Part shown: positions 1-6,933 of the stretch, one piece after another
Numbering within the stretch: the first letter of the stretch is position 1
How the letters are laid out: each line of letters starts with the position of its first letter
From: an uncultured Collinsella sp.
GTDB lineage: Bacteria; Actinomycetota; Coriobacteriia; Coriobacteriales; Coriobacteriaceae
NCBI GenBank assembly: GCA_902495085.1
Contig: CABUWA010000062.1
Span: 1-10,493 of the forward strand
DNA length: 10,493 bases
Direction of reading: 5' to 3'
Made by a program: the position numbers and the translations under genes
The notes under the pieces: generated by a model
Databases searched by the model: none
Seen by the model: the letters and a program-made list of their open reading frames with translations, nothing else
Told to the model about the DNA's origin: nothing

Positions 1-1884
1 TACAAGCAGCCGATCTTTGACGGTGTCGAGGGCGTGGCGCTGCTGGCCGATTACGTCGGCGTCGATGACGGTACCGGTATCGTCCACAACTCGCCCGGCC
101 ACGGCGTCGACGACTACTTTGCCTGCCTCAAGGAGGGTATCACCGACATTTGCATGCCGGTCGATGATGACGGCAAGTTCTACACCGGCGAGGAGTTTGG
201 TACCGGTGGCCCCTTCAGCGGCATGGATACCGACGAGGCCAACCCGCACATCATCGAGTTCCTGCGCGAGCGCGGCACCCTGGTCCTCGAGAAAAAGATC
301 ACGCACAGCTATCCGCACTGCTGGCGCTGCAAGCACCCGGTGCTCTTCCGTGCTACCGACCAGTGGTTCGTCTCGATGGACAAGACCGGTTTGCGCGAGC
401 AGGCTGGCAAGGAGGTCCGCGAGAACGTCAAGTGGTATCCGGCCCATGCCGCCAACCGCATTGGCGCCATGGTCGAGCAGCGCCCCGACTGGTGCATCAG
501 CCGCCAGCGCAACTGGGGCGTGCCCATCCCCAGCTACACCTGCGCCGACTGCGGCGAGAAGGTCATGAACGACGCCACGCTCGACGCCGTCATCAAGCTC
601 TTCCACGAGAAGGGCTCCGACGCCTGGTTCACCGACGCTCCCGAGAGCTACCTGGGCGAGGCCTGCGTCTGCCCCAAGTGCGGCGGCCATCACCTCAAGG
701 CCGATAAGGACATCCTCGACGTGTGGTGGGACTCCGGCGTGTCTTGGAAGGCCGTCTGCGAGTACCGTCCCGAGCTTGAGTACCCGGCGGACGTGTACCT
801 CGAGGGCTCCGACCAGCACCGCGGTTGGTTCCAGAGCTCGCTGCTCACCTCGGTGGGCGCCAACGGCCACGCTCCGTACAAGGCGGTCGTCTCGCAGGGC
901 TTCACGCTTGATGGCCAGGGCCGTAAGATGTCCAAGTCGCTCGGCAACGTCATCGACCCCAACAAGGTCAGCGACGAGATGGGCGCCGACATCATCCGTC
1001 TGTGGGTTGCGTCCGTTGATACCAGCTCCGACGTGTCCATCGACCATGAGATCCTTGCTCGTACGTCCGATGCCTACCGTCGTTTCCGCAACACGCTGCG
1101 CTTCCTGCTCTCCGAGCTCGAGGGTCAGTTTGAGCCTGAGACCGACGGCGTCGCCTTTGCCGACCTGCTGCCGCTCGACAAGCTCATGGTTGCCCGCCTG
1201 ACTCAGGTCCAGGCCGAGGTCGACGACGCCTACGCCAGCTACGAGTTCCCGCGCGCCTACCGTGCGCTCTACGACTTCGTGGTTACCGAGCTCTCCAACG
1301 TGTACCTCGATGCCCTGAAGGACCGTCTGTACTGCGACAAGCCCGGCTCGCTCGAGCGCCGCAGCGCCCAGACCGTGCTGGCCGAGCTCTTCTCGATGCT
1401 CATGCGCGACCTGCAGCCGATCCTGACCTACACGGTCGATGAGGCTATGGGCTATGCGCCCGCCGGCTGCGTCGATCACCAGAAGTACGCCGCGCTGCTC
1501 GATTGGTACAAGTCGCCCATCACGGTCGACGAGGCCAATGAGTTCGAGGGCGTGCTCGAGGCTTCGCTCGAGCTCCGTAGCGCTGTGACCAAGGCCCTTG
1601 AGGATGCCCGCTCCGCCGGCACCTTCACTAAGAGCCAGCAGGTCCGCGTCAAGGCGGTCGTTCCCGCCGAGATGTATGCGCTGCTGACCGGCGACAAGGC
1701 CGTCGACCTGGCCGAGTTCTACATCGTCTCCGATGTTGAGCTGACCCAGGGCGAGGAGCTCTCCGTTGCCATCGAGGCTGCCGAGGGCGAGTGCTGCGAC
1801 CGTTGCTGGAACTACCGCACCACCGTCGGCGAGTACAACGGCCATGCGCATATCTGCAAGCGCTGCGCGGAGGCGCTGAACTAG
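1..1884 (+). CDS. ileS: Isoleucyl-tRNA synthetase, 3' part (5' end outside window)
   Basis: This cytoplasmic class I synthetase joins isoleucine to tRNA-Ile. The window holds the last 627 residues; the family is about 930, so roughly a third is missing upstream. Numbering from the first residue here: the CP1 editing-domain motif GTGIVHNSPGHGVDDY is at 24-39, the conserved WCISRQRNWGVPIP segment follows, SDQHRGWF is at 270-277 and the ATP-binding KMSKS loop is at 309-313. A zinc-ribbon insertion has Cys181/Cys184 and Cys224/Cys227. The C-terminal zinc finger of bacterial IleRS has Cys599/Cys602 and Cys619/Cys622 and ends at the TAG stop. Codon use is strongly C/G-ending, as expected for high expression. 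One oddity is HNS where the editing motif usually reads HTA. The next gene, lspA, is a frequent ileS neighbour in bacteria. Identification is secure. Confidence 0.98.
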   Translation, partial: YKQPIFDGVEGVALLADYVGVDDGTGIVHNSPGHGVDDYFACLKEGITDICMPVDDDGKFYTGEEFGTGGPFSGMDTDEANPHIIEFLRERGTLVLEKKITHSYPHCWRCKHPVLFRATDQWFVSMDKTGLREQAGKEVRENVKWYPAHAANRIGAMVEQRPDWCISRQRNWGVPIPSYTCADCGEKVMNDATLDAVIKLFHEKGSDAWFTDAPESYLGEACVCPKCGGHHLKADKDILDVWWDSGVSWKAVCEYRPELEYPADVYLEGSDQHRGWFQSSLLTSVGANGHAPYKAVVSQGFTLDGQGRKMSKSLGNVIDPNKVSDEMGADIIRLWVASVDTSSDVSIDHEILARTSDAYRRFRNTLRFLLSELEGQFEPETDGVAFADLLPLDKLMVARLTQVQAEVDDAYASYEFPRAYRALYDFVVTELSNVYLDALKDRLYCDKPGSLERRSAQTVLAELFSMLMRDLQPILTYTVDEAMGYAPAGCVDHQKYAALLDWYKSPITVDEANEFEGVLEASLELRSAVTKALEDARSAGTFTKSQQVRVKAVVPAEMYALLTGDKAVDLAEFYIVSDVELTQGEELSVAIEAAEGECCDRCWNYRTTVGEYNGHAHICKRCAEALN

Positions 1885-1885
1885 C

Positions 1886-1932
1886 CGTTGGGGACGTTCT
1901 TAAACGACTGTCAAACAAGAACGTCCCCAACG
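1886..1932. repeat. Perfect 16-bp inverted repeat (REP-like hairpin) just after ileS
   Basis: The arms are 1886-1901 (CGTTGGGGACGTTCTT) and 1917-1932 (exact reverse complement), with a 15-base loop. The element starts two bases after the ileS stop codon. No T-run follows the right arm, so it is not a classic intrinsic terminator. It may act with the terminator 18 bases downstream, protect the ileS mRNA 3' end, or be a dispersed palindrome. It shares the GGGGAC core with the hairpin at 5100-5138, which favours a repeat family, but only two copies are visible. Confidence 0.7.
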
Positions 1933-1950
1933 TCAACTTTTGTCACGTCC

Positions 1951-1989
1951 AAGCGGCATTCTGTTTTTCGGAATGCCGCTTTCGTTTTT
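1951..1989 (+). terminator. Intrinsic terminator of ileS
   Basis: An 11-bp perfect stem (AAGCGGCATTC at 1951-1961, complement at 1971-1981) with a 9-base loop runs into TTCGTTTTT at 1981-1989. This has the form of a Rho-independent terminator on the + strand. It separates ileS from lspA, so lspA probably has its own promoter in the following 110 bases. Confidence 0.85.
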
Positions 1990-2043
1990 AGCTGGTTATT
2001 TCGCTTGCGTTGGTGGATATGTCGTGCGTTCTGCTTATGGCAA

Positions 2044-2049
2044 TATAAG
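2044..2049 (+). promoter_or_regulatory. Weak candidate -10 box for lspA
   Basis: TATAAG lies 51 bases upstream of the lspA TTG start in an AT-rich stretch after the ileS terminator. A promoter is expected here because of that terminator. I see no convincing -35 hexamer at 16-18 bases upstream, so the assignment is tentative. Nothing else recognisable occupies 1990-2099. Confidence 0.2.
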
Positions 2050-2099
2050 ATGGATTATTGCGTAAACGGAATTTGATTATCTGAGGGTAGGGGATTGAT

Positions 2100-2699
2100 T
2101 TGGGTCGTGCTGGGGATATGACGCCGCCTTTGCGTTGGCGGTTGGGTGTTGCTGGTGGGGTAGCGCTCGTTGTGCTGCTTGTCGACCAGCTGACCAAGCT
2201 TGCGGTTCGTGCCGTGGGCGATGCTCTGCATGTGACTGTTATCCCCGGTGTCATCGACTTTATGTTTGTCCGCAATATCGGCGCTGCCTTTAGTATGGGT
2301 GAGGGGCATGGCATCGCGTTTGCCGTGCTGGCGTTGGCGGTCATTATCGCTATTGCCGTGTACCTCGTTCGTGCACCCCAGCTCGCCCATCTTGAGGTTG
2401 TGGGCATGGCGATGGTTGCGGGCGGTGCTATCGGCAACGCTATCGATCGTTTGGCCTTTGGCTTCGTGACCGATTTTATTGCCACCACCTTCATCGACTT
2501 TCCCGTCTTCAATGTGGCCGATATCGGCATTACCTTGGGCGTCGTGCTCGCCCTCTTCGGCTACATGTTCTTGAGTCCTGCGGCCCGTGAGGTCGATGCG
2601 ACCGCCGAGCTTAACGCCCGTGACGAGGCTCGCGCTAAGCGCAAGGCCCAGCAACGCGGGGAGCGTGCCCGCAAGATTCGCGAAAGGAACGAGCGCTAA
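2100..2699 (+). CDS. lspA: Lipoprotein signal peptidase (signal peptidase II)
   Basis: This inner-membrane aspartyl protease cleaves the signal peptide of prolipoproteins after lipid is added to the lipobox cysteine. The 199 residues are mostly hydrophobic, with segments near 16-38, 70-92, 97-115 and 138-160. Family signatures are VDQLTK (Asp29), RNIGAAFSMG (58-67), GNAIDR (Asp116), VTDF (Asp125) and FPVFNVADIGIT (Asp141); the last three aspartates belong to the active-site motifs. The start chosen is TTG at 2100, with AGGGGA five bases upstream and an in-frame stop just before it. The ATG at 2118 (start of MTPPLRWR) is the alternative but has no well-placed ribosome site. The protein is longer than the usual 150-170 residues because of a charged, basic tail from about 163 to 199, probably cytoplasmic. 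The stop overlaps the rluD start, so the two are translationally coupled. Confidence 0.96.
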   Translation: MGRAGDMTPPLRWRLGVAGGVALVVLLVDQLTKLAVRAVGDALHVTVIPGVIDFMFVRNIGAAFSMGEGHGIAFAVLALAVIIAIAVYLVRAPQLAHLEVVGMAMVAGGAIGNAIDRLAFGFVTDFIATTFIDFPVFNVADIGITLGVVLALFGYMFLSPAAREVDATAELNARDEARAKRKAQQRGERARKIRERNER

Positions 2700-3712
2700 T
2701 GGCCGACATTCATATCCTTGTTGCCGACGATGCCGCTGGTCAGCGTCTTGACGCCTATCTGGGAGCCAATGACGGCTGTCCTACGCGCTCTGCCTGCGCG
2801 CATCTGATTGAGGGCGGTGCCGTATGTGTCAATGGTGAGACCTGCCTGTCCAAAAAGTACGCCGTGCGAGCCGGCGACCGTATTTCGGTCGACCTCCCCG
2901 AGCCGCACGACCCGACCGACGTGATTCCCGAGGCCATTCCCCTCGATATCCGCTATGAGGACGACTACCTTATCGTGCTCTCCAAGCAGCGCGGCCTGGT
3001 GTGCCATCCTGCGCATGGCCATGAGAGCGGTACGCTCGCGAATGCCCTGGTTTATCACTGCGGTATCGATCATCTGGGCACCGTGCAGGGCGAGGACCGC
3101 CCCGGTATTGTGCATCGCCTGGATCGCGATACCTCGGGTCTCATGCTTGCGGCAAAGGACGACGACACCCAGCGCGCGCTCCAAAATCTCATCCGCACGC
3201 GTACGCTCGACCGTCGCTATATCACACTTGTTCACGGGCACATCGCCATGGACGAGGGCACCATCAACACCGGCATTGCCCGATCGACGCGCGACCGTGT
3301 CAAGATGGCGGTTTCGGACGATCCTTTCGCGCGCCAGGCCATTACGACCTTTAAGGTCCTCGAGCGCTTTGATTCCACGCGATTTGACGACGGCTATACG
3401 CTCGTCGAGTGCCACCTGTTTACGGGCCGTACGCATCAGATTCGCGTACACATGCGTCATATCAACCACGCCTGCGTGGGCGATCCACTCTACGGCAAGT
3501 GCGATGCACGCGCCGATCAGGGTCTGACCAGGCAATTCCTTCATTCCTGGCGCGTCGCATTCGACCATCCCGTGACGGGCGAGCGCATCGAATGCCGCGA
3601 CGAGCTGCCGTGGGATCTCGCTGCGGTTCTTGACGACCTGGCCCCGCGCTCGCTTGATCGCACCGCCGCCGGCGACGACATCGTCCCGCAGCTTGGCCTG
3701 CTCGAAGCCTAG
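2699..3712 (+). CDS. rluD: RluD-type large-subunit 23S rRNA pseudouridine synthase
   Basis: The enzyme isomerises uridine to pseudouridine in RNA, for RluD in helix 69 of 23S rRNA. The 337-residue protein has an N-terminal S4 RNA-binding domain (about 14-66, with GQRLDAYL and a VNGE turn). A linker leads to the RluA-family catalytic domain from about 84. The catalytic motif HRLDRDTSG is at 139-147 with Asp142 as the catalytic residue, and RTHQIRVH (244-251) is the second family hallmark. Length and layout fit the RluA/C/D group; which uridines it modifies cannot be read from sequence, so the symbol is the best family match rather than a proven orthologue. The start ATG overlaps the lspA stop as TAATG, with AAGGA ten bases upstream. 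The lspA-rluD pair is common in Gram-positive bacteria. Confidence 0.93.
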   Translation: MADIHILVADDAAGQRLDAYLGANDGCPTRSACAHLIEGGAVCVNGETCLSKKYAVRAGDRISVDLPEPHDPTDVIPEAIPLDIRYEDDYLIVLSKQRGLVCHPAHGHESGTLANALVYHCGIDHLGTVQGEDRPGIVHRLDRDTSGLMLAAKDDDTQRALQNLIRTRTLDRRYITLVHGHIAMDEGTINTGIARSTRDRVKMAVSDDPFARQAITTFKVLERFDSTRFDDGYTLVECHLFTGRTHQIRVHMRHINHACVGDPLYGKCDARADQGLTRQFLHSWRVAFDHPVTGERIECRDELPWDLAAVLDDLAPRSLDRTAAGDDIVPQLGLLEA

Positions 3713-3730
3713 CCGGTATTAGGTGGTTTC

Positions 3731-3760
3731 TTGAACTCGGTAAGCCTGCGGTAAGATATA
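3731..3760 (+). promoter_or_regulatory. Candidate promoter of the glycosyltransferase gene
   Basis: TTGAAC at 3731-3736 resembles a -35 box. TAAGAT at 3752-3757 lies 15 bases downstream, inside an AT-rich TAAGATATA run that also offers GATATA at 18 bases. A start near 3764-3767 would give a leader of about 30 bases. The spacing is not ideal, so this is suggestive only. I see no terminator between rluD and this point, so read-through from lspA-rluD is also possible. Confidence 0.35.
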
Positions 3761-3794
3761 CGATTGTTTACGTAACGCGTTCCTGGGAGCCTGC

Positions 3795-5090
3795 ATGCTC
3801 GCCTTTTTACAAACCAACACGCCCATCGTGATCTTCAACCAGATTGTCGTCACGCTGCTCACGGTCTGCTTTCTGTACCAGGTGGTCTTCTTTGTCATCG
3901 GCGCTCTTCGTGGCGAGGTCGCGCCTCCCAAGGCCAAAAAACTCCACCGCTATGCCTTCTTTATTGCGGCGCATAACGAGGAGGCCGTGATCGCCAACCT
4001 CGTTCGCTCCATCAAGGATCAGGACTATCCGTCCGAGCTCATTGAGGTCTTTGTCGTTGCCGACGCCTGTACCGACAATACCGCGCAGCTCGCGCGCGAG
4101 GCCGGTGCCATTGTTTACGAGCGCAATGACCTGGCCCGCAAGGGCAAGAGCTGGGTCATGGACTATGGTTTCGATCGCATTCTCAACGAGTATCCTGACA
4201 CGTTTGAAGGCTACTTTATCTTCGATGCCGACAATGTTATCTCCCGCGATTACGTCTCCAAGATGAATGATGCCTTTGACCAGGGCTTCCATGTGGTCAC
4301 GAGCTATCGTAACTCCAAGAACTTTGGCAGCTCGTGGATTTCGTCTGCCAACGCCACCTGGTATCTGCGTGAGGCCCGCTTCCTCAACAACGCGCGTAAT
4401 ATCTGCAAGACGTCCTGCGCTGTCTCGGGTTCGGGTTACCTTATTTCGGCGAGCGTGATCGAGGGCATGCACGGTTGGCAGTTCCATACACTGACCGAGG
4501 ACATCCAGTTCACCACGTTCTGCGCCATTCACGGCATCCGCATCGGTTATGCGCCGGCGGAGTTCTTTGACGAGCAGCCCGTGACGTTTAAGGCGTCCTG
4601 GAAGCAGCGCATGCGCTGGACCAAGGGTTTCTACCAGGTGTTCTTTACTTATGGTAAGCACTTGGTCAAGTCGACCTTCCGCTATCATCGCTTTGCCGCT
4701 TATGACATGTTTATGACCATCGCTCCGGGTATGCTGCTGTCCCTGATCTCCATGCTCGCCAACGCGACCTTCCTCATCGTGGGCGGGCTTTCGCACGGCT
4801 TCTTGGCCACCGAGGTCGAGATGCAGGCTTGCGCCGCCTCGCTCATTATGACCTTCGTGATGATGTACCAGACCTTCTTTATCCTGGCGCTACTCACGAC
4901 CATCTTCGAGTACAAGCACATTCATTGCGCGCAAAAGTGGCGTTTGGTGACCAACCTGTTTACCTTCCCGATCTTTATGTTCAGCTATATCCCCATCACG
5001 GTGGCCGCTCTGTTCCTAAAGGTCGACTGGGTCCCGACGCAGCATGCCGTCAACGTTACCCTCGACGAGGTCATGCAAGGCGCCAAATAA
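3795..5090 (+). CDS. Membrane family 2 glycosyltransferase, processive polysaccharide synthase type
   Basis: The protein (431 residues) probably polymerises or transfers sugars from nucleotide-sugar donors at the inner face of the membrane. One N-terminal membrane segment (about 10-36) is followed by a GT-A catalytic domain. It carries AAHNEE (58-63), VADACTDN (Asp90), the metal-binding FDADN (Asp144/Asp146), the catalytic-base motif TED (234-236) and QRMRW (271-275). The QxxRW motif is typical of processive enzymes such as cellulose, hyaluronan and poly-GlcNAc synthases. Three membrane segments follow (about 304-332, 343-371, 386-409) and then a short DWVP-containing tail. The start ATG has GGGAG five bases upstream. 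No PilZ domain, partner subunit or sugar-precursor gene lies nearby, so the polymer is unknown. The gene ends in a strong hairpin terminator. Confidence 0.88.
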   Translation: MLAFLQTNTPIVIFNQIVVTLLTVCFLYQVVFFVIGALRGEVAPPKAKKLHRYAFFIAAHNEEAVIANLVRSIKDQDYPSELIEVFVVADACTDNTAQLAREAGAIVYERNDLARKGKSWVMDYGFDRILNEYPDTFEGYFIFDADNVISRDYVSKMNDAFDQGFHVVTSYRNSKNFGSSWISSANATWYLREARFLNNARNICKTSCAVSGSGYLISASVIEGMHGWQFHTLTEDIQFTTFCAIHGIRIGYAPAEFFDEQPVTFKASWKQRMRWTKGFYQVFFTYGKHLVKSTFRYHRFAAYDMFMTIAPGMLLSLISMLANATFLIVGGLSHGFLATEVEMQACAASLIMTFVMMYQTFFILALLTTIFEYKHIHCAQKWRLVTNLFTFPIFMFSYIPITVAALFLKVDWVPTQHAVNVTLDEVMQGAK

Positions 5091-5099
5091 TCACCGCCG

Positions 5100-5140
5100 A
5101 AACCACCGCAAAGGGGACAGGCACCTTTGTGGTGGTTTTT
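5100..5140 (+). terminator. Hairpin terminator with GGGGACAGGCACC core, REP-like
   Basis: The stem is 15 base pairs (5100-5114 with 5124-5138), perfect except one G-T (G-U in RNA) pair at 5108/5130. The loop is GGACAGGCA and the right arm merges into TTTTT at 5136-5140. It begins nine bases after the glycosyltransferase stop and works on paper as an intrinsic terminator. The core GGGGACAGGCACC resembles palindromes I recall as scattered intergenically in many bacterial genomes, some linked to REP-associated IS200-like transposases. That link is memory and inference, not shown here. Only about 18 bases separate the T-run from the next gene's ribosome site. Confidence 0.75.
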
Positions 5141-5171
5141 GCGTTTGAGCAGCTGCCCAAGGAGGTGCACA

Positions 5172-5594
5172 ATGTCCTACACCCCATTTTGGATTTGCAT
5201 CTTTGCCGGTGCGGTGGTTGATGCCCGTGAGCGGCGGTTTCCCAATGAGCTTGCCGGCGTCTGCGCGGTGGCGGCGTTAGCAGGCGTCTGGCTCGACAAA
5301 GGTGTTAATACGGCGCTTGACCACGCCGGTCTTGCGGTCATCGTCTACCTTGCCCTTGTGCTCACTGAGTCGCTCTGGCGGCACCTCCGTCAAGCCCCCG
5401 GCATTGGCATGGGGGACGTCAAGGCGATCTTCGCGCTTTGCACGCTCGACCCTCTGGGCGGCATCGTGGCATTTGCCGTCGCGCTCCTGGCCCTGGCCCT
5501 CTCCTGCCTCTTCACAAAATCGCGCTCCCTGCCATTGCTGCCATTTTTGGTGCCGATATTTGCCATAATCGAGGTCGTGGGCTGCACATTGTAA
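5172..5594 (+). CDS. Single-domain A24 prepilin peptidase
   Basis: This membrane aspartyl protease would cleave the short leader of type IV prepilin-like proteins. At 140 residues it is the small form (TadV/CpaA-like or archaeal-like) without the N-terminal methyltransferase domain of PilD. Both catalytic aspartates are visible: Asp17 in VVDARERRFPNEL and Asp82 in the GMGDVK motif (the family's GxGD). Hydrophobic segments lie near 4-18, 26-42, 50-66, 84-93, 96-114 and 120-138, and LPFLVP near the end matches the family's proline-rich C-terminal motif. ATG 5172 is chosen because AAGGAGGTG, a near-perfect Shine-Dalgarno sequence, sits five bases upstream; an in-frame TTG at 5127 falls inside the terminator stem. 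No pilin, ATPase or secretion gene is present, so its substrates must be encoded elsewhere. It ends 31 bases before the dGTPase gene. Confidence 0.88.
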   Translation: MSYTPFWICIFAGAVVDARERRFPNELAGVCAVAALAGVWLDKGVNTALDHAGLAVIVYLALVLTESLWRHLRQAPGIGMGDVKAIFALCTLDPLGGIVAFAVALLALALSCLFTKSRSLPLLPFLVPIFAIIEVVGCTL

Positions 5595-5625
5595 CTGATT
5601 GCGCATCCTTTTTAAGGAGCATGCC

Positions 5626-6873
5626 ATGGCAACTAATCAAGAAACGGCCGTCATTAAGGCGCGCATGGACCGTATTCCCTCGGCGTTGTCGCCCGAGCTG
5701 ATCGAGCGCATTGCCGCTGACCGCGACTCGGGTACCGTCAACCCGTATCGTTGCAACGACGATCAGGTCATTCGTCGTATTGATCGCGCTGCCGACAAAG
5801 GCACGCTTATGCGTCCGGCCTTTATGCGCGATACCGAAAAGATTCTGCATCTGCCCGCATACACCCGCTATGCAGGCAAAACGCAGGTCTTTAGCTTCCG
5901 TAGTAACGACGACCTGTCTCGCCGCGGTTTGCACGTGCAGCTTGTCTCGCGTATCGCACGCGATATCGGTCGCGCCCTGGGGCTTAACTGCGATCTGATC
6001 GAGGCGATTGGCCTGGGCCACGACTTGGGCCACACTCCCTTTGGCCATGCAGGCGAGCGATTCCTCAACGATATTTATCACGAACATACGGGTCGCTATT
6101 TTTTCCATAACGTGCAGTCGGTCCGCGTGCTCGATGCCCTGTACGGCCGCAACGTGTCGCTCCAGACGCTCGACGGCGTCTTGTGCCACAACGGCGAGTA
6201 CGAGCAACGCGTGTTTGAGCTCTCGGACATGGGTTCCTTTGACCAGTTCGATCAGACGGTTGAGGACTGCATTGCCACGGGTTATAGCGCAATTGAGCAC
6301 CTGCGTCCCATGACGCTCGAGGGCTGCGTGGTGCGTATCTCGGATATCCTTGCCTACGTCGGTCGCGATCGTCAGGACGCCATTGCCGCGGGCCTGCTGT
6401 CGCCCGATGCTTTTGACGATGGCCTGGGTGGGGCATACAACAGCTGGATCCTTACGCATGCCTCCATCGATATCGTTGAGCATAGCTATGGCAAGCCGCG
6501 TATCGAGATGAGCGAGGACCTGTTTGAGGAGATCCGCCGAGCCAAGCGCGAGAACTACGTAAAGATCTATAGCAAGGGCGGCATCGAAGGCGACTCCGAA
6601 GCGGAGCTGCGCGAGGCGTTCGAAAAGCTCTACGACCGTTGCCTGCAGGATATAAACGAAGGTGACGAGTCCTCGTACATCTTTAAGCATCATATTTCTC
6701 GCATTGAGCAGCAGCTTTCCTACTACGATCGCGCCTATGCCTGGCAGGATGACAAGGATCAAGCGGTGGTGGATTACATCGCGAGCATGACGGACGGCTA
6801 TTTCTGCGAGCTCACGAGCAAGTTGTTCCCGGGATTAAAGTTTCCGCACCGTACCTATATTAACGAACGGTAG
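5626..6873 (+). CDS. dgt: dGTPase-like HD-domain deoxynucleoside triphosphate triphosphohydrolase
   Basis: Family members hydrolyse dNTPs, dGTP in the classic case, to the deoxynucleoside and triphosphate, shaping the nucleotide pool for DNA synthesis. The 415-residue cytoplasmic protein has the dGTPase signature YTRYAGKTQVF (79-89), whose RYxGKTQV core precedes the HD domain. Metal ligands are His103 (GLHVQLVSRIA), His132-Asp133 in GHDLGHTPFGHAGE, and Asp240 in RISDILAYVGRD. The C-terminal half is helical, as in the family. ATG 5626 has AAGGAG six bases upstream; an in-frame TTG at 5599 is less likely. No terminator separates it from the prepilin peptidase, so they may share a transcript, although CATAAT at 5564-5569 could be a local -10 box without a clear -35. 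Substrate preference cannot be told from sequence; the symbol is by family. Confidence 0.88.
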   Translation: MATNQETAVIKARMDRIPSALSPELIERIAADRDSGTVNPYRCNDDQVIRRIDRAADKGTLMRPAFMRDTEKILHLPAYTRYAGKTQVFSFRSNDDLSRRGLHVQLVSRIARDIGRALGLNCDLIEAIGLGHDLGHTPFGHAGERFLNDIYHEHTGRYFFHNVQSVRVLDALYGRNVSLQTLDGVLCHNGEYEQRVFELSDMGSFDQFDQTVEDCIATGYSAIEHLRPMTLEGCVVRISDILAYVGRDRQDAIAAGLLSPDAFDDGLGGAYNSWILTHASIDIVEHSYGKPRIEMSEDLFEEIRRAKRENYVKIYSKGGIEGDSEAELREAFEKLYDRCLQDINEGDESSYIFKHHISRIEQQLSYYDRAYAWQDDKDQAVVDYIASMTDGYFCELTSKLFPGLKFPHRTYINER

Positions 6874-6877
6874 TTCG
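6864..6877. promoter_or_regulatory. Candidate LexA (SOS) operator upstream of rarA
   Basis: CGAACGGTAGTTCG is a perfect dyad of CGAAC-N4-GTTCG, extended one base on each side to ACGAAC/GTTCGT. This is the half-site arrangement of LexA boxes described in Bacillus and in actinobacteria. It overlaps the dgt stop codon and ends 11 bases before the TATACT -10 box, so it covers the expected -35 region, where a repressor would block RNA polymerase. The downstream gene is a replication-fork repair ATPase, which fits. The central four bases do not match the Bacillus RNRY preference, and binding is unproven. Confidence 0.55.
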
Positions 6878-6879
6878 TA

Positions 6880-6894
6880 TATATTCGGTATACT
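6880..6894 (+). promoter_or_regulatory. Candidate promoter -10 boxes of rarA
   Basis: TATACT at 6889-6894 matches the -10 consensus at five of six bases; TATATT at 6880-6885 is a second candidate. No good -35 hexamer is seen 16-18 bases upstream, where the LexA-like dyad lies. A start near 6901 would give a leader of about 33 bases to the ATG at 6934. Confidence 0.45.
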
Positions 6895-6933
6895 GTTAGT
6901 GGAAAACGTTTTTGATTGATGCACGGGATGGTT

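Noticed and set aside
2100..2350. More T-ending codons in the early lspA gene than in ileS, as a sign of transfer
   Set aside because: ileS is likely highly expressed with biased codons; lspA is a conserved neighbour, so expression level explains the difference better.
2696..3568. 290-codon open frame on the - strand opposite rluD
   Set aside because: Shadow of rluD, which carries complete S4 and catalytic motifs on the + strand.
3807..4796. 329-codon open frame on the - strand opposite the glycosyltransferase
   Set aside because: Shadow of the GT2 gene; no domain pattern and no promoter or ribosome site.
5127..5171. In-frame TTG start adding 15 residues to the prepilin peptidase
   Set aside because: It lies within the terminator stem and has no ribosome site, while ATG 5172 has a near-perfect one.
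5512..6762. Long open frame of 416 codons on the - strand opposite the dGTPase gene
   Set aside because: It mirrors dgt, whose GC-rich codon use keeps the opposite frame free of stops; its translation shows no recognisable domain and it has no ribosome site.
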